A stretch of DNA of 64,000 nt from Franconibacter helveticus LMG 23732 (GTDB lineage Bacteria; Pseudomonadota; Gammaproteobacteria; Enterobacterales; Enterobacteriaceae). The stretch spans positions 1 through 64,000 of the forward strand of contig NZ_AWFX01000011.1 of assembly GCF_000463115.2 (NCBI RefSeq), given 5' to 3'. How positions within the stretch are numbered: the stretch's first letter is position 1; the number at the start of each line of letters is the position of its first letter. The notes under the pieces are model-generated. The model saw nothing but the letters and a program-made list of their open reading frames with translations. It was not told where the DNA came from and did no database searches. Below are positions 59,232 through 64,000 of the stretch, in pieces. The position numbers were made by a program, and so were the translations under genes.

Positions 59232-60248
59232 CTAGCGCACGACCTGCGCAATCCACTCGGCAACCTGACGCAGCTCCGCTTCCTGCTCCGGGAAATCGCC
59301 GATCAGCGTTTCGCACTCTTGCTTCAGGTCCTGCGCCCGGTAAGCGCAGCCTTGCAGGCGGTTCGCCAGCGCCTCCAGCGGCGCGGGATTAAGGCTGTCG
59401 GTAAACACCTGCGTGCGGGTGATATGCCCTTTCTCCACGTCGAAATGCAGTTCCACGCCGCCCCAGGTAAAGCGCTCATCAAGCAGATGGGTAAAGGCGG
59501 GGGCCTGGCCGAAATTCCACTCCCAGCTGCTCTGGCGGGCGAAGGTTTCCGCGAAGCCCGGTAAATCCGGCGCGGCGTCCGGGGAGATAACTTCTGCTTC
59601 CACCTGCTCGCCGTAAAAGGTAAAAAACGCCTGCTTTACCGCTTCGCAAATCTGCTCGTGCGTGATGCCGGGGGAGAGATCGTTGAGATTAGCGACGCGC
59701 CCGCGCACCGAAGTAATGCCTTTAGCCTGTAGCTTTTTCTTATCGGGATTAAGGTAGTTGGCAAGGCGGCTTAAATCGGCGTTCAGCAGCAGCGTGCCAT
59801 GGTGAAAGCCGCGATCCAGGGTTTCACGGTAAGCGGAGCCGGAAATTTTGCGGTCGCCTTCCTGGGTCGCGACAACCAGATCGTTACGCCCGGAAGCGCT
59901 CGCCGTAATGCCAAGCGCCGCCAGCGCGTTAATCACAATGGCCGTCGAGACGCTTTTGTCATACTCCGGTTTGCCCGCCATAAAGGTAAAACAGGTATTG
60001 CCGAGATCGTGGAAGACCGCGCCGCCGCCGCTGCTGCGTCGCGCCAGGCGTACGTTATCTTCTTCCATCCGTCGGGTGTTGCACTCTTTCCACGGATTTT
60101 GCGCGCGTCCGATGACAACGGTGTCGGCGTTGCGCCACAGAAACAGCACCCGCTGGGTAGCGGGCATCTGGCGAAAAATGCACTCTTCCACCGCCAGGTT
60201 AAACCAGGGATCGTGAGAGTCAGAAATCAGCAGACGTAAAGAAGACAT
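59232..60248 (-). CDS. lplA: Lipoate-protein ligase A
   Basis: The 338-residue enzyme activates free lipoate with ATP and attaches it to the E2 and H-protein domains. Lipoyl-binding motifs are [40 protein letters not shown] and [11 protein letters not shown] with the catalytic lysine. Start at 60248 ([20 protein letters not shown]) fits E. coli; the frame is open four codons further. The regulator-like yjjJ, next to lplA in E. coli, is missing here. Confidence 0.95.
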   Translation of the reverse strand: MSSLRLLISDSHDPWFNLAVEECIFRQMPATQRVLFLWRNADTVVIGRAQNPWKECNTRRMEEDNVRLARRSSGGGAVFHDLGNTCFTFMAGKPEYDKSVSTAIVINALAALGITASASGRNDLVVATQEGDRKISGSAYRETLDRGFHHGTLLLNADLSRLANYLNPDKKKLQAKGITSVRGRVANLNDLSPGITHEQICEAVKQAFFTFYGEQVEAEVISPDAAPDLPGFAETFARQSSWEWNFGQAPAFTHLLDERFTWGGVELHFDVEKGHITRTQVFTDSLNPAPLEALANRLQGCAYRAQDLKQECETLIGDFPEQEAELRQVAEWIAQVVR

Positions 60249-60322
60249 AGCGATATCCATTCGTTAACAGGAAAGAAAAGAGTATCACGCCCGCGCAGAG
60301 CGGGCGGTGCGAAACGCGCCCT

Positions 60323-60985
60323 TCAGGCGCCGGGTTGCGAAGAGGAACCGTTTTCGCCGTTATCTTCCTCTGGCACCGATTTACTGGCGGTAAGCAGGAA
60401 GGGCGATTGCTGCCAGCGGGTGCGTCTGCCTTGCAGCAGGGTGCGCGTCAGCACAATACCGATGGCCAACGCCAGCAGCATCATCAGGCGCAGGATATTG
60501 GTCGTGTTATCAACCTGCTTGGCTTCGGTTGGCAACGTATGGGTATCGAGCGTAATGCGCAAATAGCCAATCGCGCCGCTTTTATCCTGTACCGGCTGCA
60601 CGATTTGCTCGTTAAAATAGCTGCCCGCCTTTTTGCCATCCAGCGCCAGGCGGTCGCGCACTTCTACGCCTTCACCGGCGCGGGCAATCAGTTCGCCCTC
60701 TTCGTCATAGACGCCAGCGTCAAGAATGCGGCTCTCTTCGGTAAGCTGGTTCAGCAGAGCGGTAATGCGTTTCTCGTCGGGGTTTTCGCCTTTCATCAGC
60801 GGCGCGAGGCTAAAGCTCACCTGGCGCGCCAGCGTGCGGGCCAGTTCTTCAAGCTGGACGTTACGCAGCCGCTGGTGGCTCTGGCTAAACCAGGAGGCGC
60901 CCTGCATTAAGGCAACCAGCAGGGCGAGACAGATAAGGACGATGACTGCGCGGTGCAGTCGAAATTTCAGTTTTGCGCGGGTCAT
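60323..60985 (-). CDS. ytjB: Membrane protein YtjB (Smp)
   Basis: The 220-residue membrane protein has TM helices at about 12-33 and 162-180 around a periplasmic domain (RILDAGVYDEEGELIARAGE, AIGYLRITLDTHTLPTEAK), like a sensor or SMP family. The C-terminal 40 residues are cytoplasmic. It is the divergent neighbour of serB, as in E. coli. The function is unknown. Confidence 0.92.
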   Translation of the reverse strand: MTRAKLKFRLHRAVIVLICLALLVALMQGASWFSQSHQRLRNVQLEELARTLARQVSFSLAPLMKGENPDEKRITALLNQLTEESRILDAGVYDEEGELIARAGEGVEVRDRLALDGKKAGSYFNEQIVQPVQDKSGAIGYLRITLDTHTLPTEAKQVDNTTNILRLMMLLALAIGIVLTRTLLQGRRTRWQQSPFLLTASKSVPEEDNGENGSSSQPGA

Positions 60986-61091
60986 AGTTTACCTGCTTAA
61001 AATGTGAATCTTAATGTTGCCAGAAGCGCTGCGGACAGGGTAGCCTCATGCGTTGTTTTGTCCCGGCCTGATTATATTTACAGGAGCTTGA

Positions 61092-62063
61092 ATGCCGAAC
61101 AGTCTGACCTGGTGCGACCTGCCAAACGACGTATCCCACTGGCCCGGCTTGCCGCTTTCCTTAAGCGGCGACGAAGTGATGCCGCTTGATTACCATGCCG
61201 GCCGTAGCGGCTGGCTCCTGTACGGACGGGGTTTAAATAAGCAGTCGCTGACCCAATATCAGCGTAAGCTAGGCGCGGCGATGGTTATCGTTACCGCCTG
61301 GTGCGTGGAAGATTATCAGGTGATCCGCCTTGCCGGTTCGCTGACCTCTCGCGCTACCCGCCTTGCGCACGATGAAGGGTTTGACGTCGCGCCGCTCGGT
61401 AAAATCCCCCATCTGAAAACGCCAGGCCTGCTGGTGATGGACATGGACTCCACCGCCATCCAGATTGAATGTATCGACGAGATTGCAAAGCTTGCCGGCA
61501 CGGGCGAGCAGGTCGCGGAAGTGACCGAGCGCGCCATGCGCGGCGAACTGGACTTCACCGCCAGCCTGCGCAGCCGCGTCGGCACGCTGAAAGGGGCGGA
61601 TGCGGATATCCTGCGCCAGGTGCGCGACGCGTTGCCGCTGATGCCGGGGCTGTCCTCGCTGGTGCTGAAGCTTGAGTCGCTCGGCTGGAAAGTGGCTATC
61701 GCCTCCGGCGGCTTTACCTTCTTCGCGGACTATTTGCGCGAAAAGCTGCATCTTACCGCCGTGGTGGCGAACGAGCTGGAGATCCGCGATGGCAAGCTGA
61801 CCGGCGAAGTGATTGGTCAGATTGTCGATGCGCAATTTAAAGCGCAGACGCTGAAATCGCTGGCGGAGCAATATGCGATCCCGATGGCGCAGACGGTAGC
61901 GATTGGCGACGGCGCCAACGATCTGCCGATGATCCAGACGGCGGGGTTGGGCATAGCCTACCACGCCAAACCGAAAGTGAACGAAAAGACGGAAGTGACT
62001 ATCCGTCACGCTGACCTGATGGGGGTGTTCTGCATTCTTTCAGGCAGCCTGAACCAGAAATAA
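61092..62063 (+). CDS. serB: Phosphoserine phosphatase SerB
   Basis: The 323-residue HAD enzyme performs the last step of serine synthesis. The nucleophile motif is LLVMDMDSTAIQIECIDEIA (about residue 115), then WKVAIASGGFTFFADYL, and the metal motif VAIGDGANDLPMI. The N-terminal 100 residues are an ACT-like part typical of enterobacterial SerB. It is 11 bases before radA. Confidence 0.96.
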   Translation: MPNSLTWCDLPNDVSHWPGLPLSLSGDEVMPLDYHAGRSGWLLYGRGLNKQSLTQYQRKLGAAMVIVTAWCVEDYQVIRLAGSLTSRATRLAHDEGFDVAPLGKIPHLKTPGLLVMDMDSTAIQIECIDEIAKLAGTGEQVAEVTERAMRGELDFTASLRSRVGTLKGADADILRQVRDALPLMPGLSSLVLKLESLGWKVAIASGGFTFFADYLREKLHLTAVVANELEIRDGKLTGEVIGQIVDAQFKAQTLKSLAEQYAIPMAQTVAIGDGANDLPMIQTAGLGIAYHAKPKVNEKTEVTIRHADLMGVFCILSGSLNQK

Positions 62064-62074
62064 AGAGGTAAAAG

Positions 62075-63457
62075 GTGGCGAAAGCTCCAAAACGCGCGTT
62101 TGTGTGTAATGAGTGTGGTGCGGATTATCCGCGCTGGCAGGGACAGTGCAGCGCCTGTCATGCCTGGAATACCATCACGGAAGTGCGTATCGCCGCCTCG
62201 CCGCAAGCGGCGCGCAATGAAAGGCTGGCGGGCTACGCGGGTAGCGCGGGCACCGCCAAAGTGCAGAAGCTCTCTGAGATAAGCCTTGAGGCGCTGCCGC
62301 GCTTCTCTACCGGCTTTAAAGAGTTTGACCGCGTGCTCGGCGGCGGCGTCGTGCCGGGCAGCGCTATTCTGATTGGCGGCAACCCCGGCGCCGGTAAATC
62401 CACGCTGCTGTTGCAAACGCTGTGCAAGCTTGCCGAACAGATGAAAACGCTCTACGTCACCGGCGAAGAGTCGCTCCAGCAGGTGGCGATGCGCGCCCAT
62501 CGTCTGGGCCTGCCGACCACCAACCTGAATATGCTCTCTGAAACGAGCATCGAAACCATCTGCCAGATTGCCGAAGAAGAGCAGCCGAAGCTGATGGTTA
62601 TCGACTCTATTCAGGTTATGCATATGGCGGATATCCAGTCGTCGCCGGGAAGCGTTGCCCAGGTGCGCGAAACGGCGGCTTACCTGACGCGCTTTGCAAA
62701 AACCCGCGGCGTGGCCATTGTCATGGTCGGCCATGTGACGAAAGACGGCTCGCTGGCGGGCCCGAAAGTGCTGGAGCACTGTATCGACTGCTCGGTGCTG
62801 CTGGATGGCGACGCCGACTCGCGCTTTCGCACGTTGCGCAGCCATAAAAACCGCTTCGGCGCCGTGAATGAGCTTGGCGTGTTCGCCATGACCGAGCAAG
62901 GGCTTCGCGAAGTGAGCAACCCTTCCGCCATCTTCTTAAGCCGCGGCGATGAAGTGACGTCGGGCAGTTCCGTGATGGTGGTCTGGGAAGGCACGCGTCC
63001 GCTGCTGGTGGAAATCCAGGCGCTGGTGGATCACTCCATGATGGGCAACCCGCGCCGCGTGGCGGTGGGGCTTGAGCAAAACCGCCTCGCTATTCTGCTG
63101 GCCGTGCTGCACCGTCACGGCGGTTTGCAGATGGCGGATCAGGATGTTTTCGTTAACGTCGTGGGCGGCGTAAAAGTCACGGAAACCAGCGCGGACCTGG
63201 CGTTGCTGCTGGCGATGGTTTCAAGCCTGCGCGACCGTCCGCTGCCGCAGGATCTGGTGGTCTTTGGCGAAGTGGGGCTGGCGGGCGAGATACGCCCGGT
63301 GCCAAGCGGCCAGGAGCGCATCTCTGAAGCGGCGAAGCATGGTTTCCGTCGCGCCATTGTGCCTGCCGCCAATGTGCCGAAAAAAGTGCCGGAAGGGATG
63401 AAAATCTTTGGCGTGAAAAAACTGTCGGATGCATTAGCCGTCTTTGACGACCTATAA
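62075..63457 (+). CDS. radA: DNA recombination/repair protein RadA (Sms)
   Basis: The 460-residue protein processes branched DNA intermediates. A zinc finger opens it (CNECGADY, then CSACHAW), followed by a RecA-like ATPase with Walker A GGNPGAGKSTLL (about residue 100), the RadA motif SHKNRFGAVNELG and a Lon-protease-like C-terminal domain (about 290-460, VAVGLEQNRLAILLAV). The start is GTG at 62075, after AGAGG. Confidence 0.95.
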   Translation: MAKAPKRAFVCNECGADYPRWQGQCSACHAWNTITEVRIAASPQAARNERLAGYAGSAGTAKVQKLSEISLEALPRFSTGFKEFDRVLGGGVVPGSAILIGGNPGAGKSTLLLQTLCKLAEQMKTLYVTGEESLQQVAMRAHRLGLPTTNLNMLSETSIETICQIAEEEQPKLMVIDSIQVMHMADIQSSPGSVAQVRETAAYLTRFAKTRGVAIVMVGHVTKDGSLAGPKVLEHCIDCSVLLDGDADSRFRTLRSHKNRFGAVNELGVFAMTEQGLREVSNPSAIFLSRGDEVTSGSSVMVVWEGTRPLLVEIQALVDHSMMGNPRRVAVGLEQNRLAILLAVLHRHGGLQMADQDVFVNVVGGVKVTETSADLALLLAMVSSLRDRPLPQDLVVFGEVGLAGEIRPVPSGQERISEAAKHGFRRAIVPAANVPKKVPEGMKIFGVKKLSDALAVFDDL

Positions 63458-63549
63458 TCCATAAGCTTATGTTTTTTGGCGGGTGAGGCGTTGCCCACCC
63501 GCCCTGCACATTCTGTAGATCCGGCACGCCAATTCAGCAGGAGGCTCTT

Positions 63550-64000
63550 GTGTCATCATTCGACTATCTCAAAACCGCGATCCGTCAAAAGGGCTGCACC
63601 CTACAGGAAGTTGCGGAAGCTTGCGGCATGACCAAGGGTTATTTAAGCCAGCTCCTGAACGCGAAAATCAAAAGCCCCAGCGCCCAGAAGCTTGAGGCGT
63701 TGCACCGCTTCCTGGGGCTGGAGTTCCCCCGTCAGCAAAAGAGCGTGGGGGTGGTTTTCGGGAAGTTCTATCCGCTGCATACCGGGCATATTTACCTGAT
63801 TCAGCGCGCATGCAGCCAGGTGGATGAACTGCATATCATCATGGGGTTTGATGAAAAGCGCGACCGCCTGCTGTTTGAAGAGAGCGCCATGTCGCAGCAG
63901 CCTACCGTGCCGGACCGCCTGCGCTGGCTGCTGCAAACCTTCAAATACCAGAAAAATATCCGCATCCATGCCTTTAACGAAGAGGACATGGAGCCGTACC
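63550..64000 (+). CDS. nadR: NadR regulator / NMN adenylyltransferase / ribosylnicotinamide kinase, N-terminal part
   Basis: The first 150 residues of NadR, cut by the window end. The N-terminal HTH (SFDYLKTAIRQKGCTLQEVA, then GMTKGYLSQLLNAKIKSPSA) binds NAD-gene operators, and the nucleotidyl-transferase domain begins at VGVVFGKFYPLHTGHIYLIQ, with its HxGH motif. The start is GTG at 63550, preceded by AGGAGG at about eight bases. E. coli NadR has about 410 residues. Confidence 0.95.
   Translation, partial: MSSFDYLKTAIRQKGCTLQEVAEACGMTKGYLSQLLNAKIKSPSAQKLEALHRFLGLEFPRQQKSVGVVFGKFYPLHTGHIYLIQRACSQVDELHIIMGFDEKRDRLLFEESAMSQQPTVPDRLRWLLQTFKYQKNIRIHAFNEEDMEPY

Overview
The window is chromosome of a GC-rich member of the Enterobacteriaceae. 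Most of it follows the E. coli K-12 order from about 98 to 99.7 min: yjiN, tsr, opgB, yjjA, dnaC-dnaT, yjjB-yjjP, yjjQ-bglJ, fhuF, yjjZ, tRNA-Leu(CAG), rsmC, holD-rimI-yjjG-prfC, osmY, ytjA, yjjU-yjjV, deoCABD, lplA, ytjB, serB-radA-nadR. Proteins of this backbone look near-identical in length and motif to their E. coli counterparts. Gene content and base composition fit the Cronobacter/Franconibacter/Siccibacter group, but the genus is an inference and not proven by anything seen here.

Layout. (1) 1-2.1 kb: the right end of an IS1 copy that has cut an M20-type amidohydrolase gene, then a periplasmic amino-acid-binding protein and an uncharacterised protein. (2) 2.1-6.8 kb, minus strand: a complete LsrB/RbsB-type sugar ABC importer with a consensus CRP site upstream. 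(3) 6.9-13.2 kb: yjiN followed by an accessory block that resembles the E. coli immigration control region. It holds a DUF262/HNH nuclease, a two-TM membrane protein, the SOS toxin gene symE with a LexA box, and a lone PD-(D/E)XK nuclease. (4) 13.4-20.4 kb: an RpiR-type regulator and the full D-Ala-D-Ala dipeptide utilisation operon ddpXABCDF, with a sigma54-like promoter upstream. (5) 20.4-23.2 kb: a HigBA-like toxin-antitoxin pair, then tsr. (6) 23.5-27.9 kb: two DUF2382 stress proteins, a VOC protein with a DeoR-type regulator, and dsdA. (7) 27.9-36.2 kb: opgB, yjjA, dnaC/dnaT, ohr with an OhrR-type regulator, a TetR regulator, and yjjP-yjjB. (8) 36.4-45.1 kb: pobA/pobR, yjjQ-bglJ, a YbaK-type deacylase, an EIIB-EIIC phosphotransferase pair under a large palindrome, Fur-controlled fhuF and yjjZ, and a diguanylate cyclase. 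(9) 45.2-54.5 kb: tRNA-Leu, the rsmC to prfC translation/replication genes, osmY, ytjA, yjjU, yjjV and a NupC-type nucleoside transporter. (10) 54.6-64 kb: the deo operon with recognisable DeoR and CRP sites, then lplA, ytjB, serB, radA and a nadR gene cut by the window end.

How the genes work together. The NupC-type transporter beside deoCABD gives uptake plus breakdown of (deoxy)nucleosides, and it sits where E. coli carries yjjW-yjjI. The ddp genes import and split D-Ala-D-Ala. Accessory cargo lies at several sites within the conserved backbone: the nuclease/SymE block, the toxin-antitoxin pair, the stress proteins, pob, and the PTS. The most plausible place for an undescribed system is the 8.6-13.2 kb nuclease block; a defence role there rests on family and location only.
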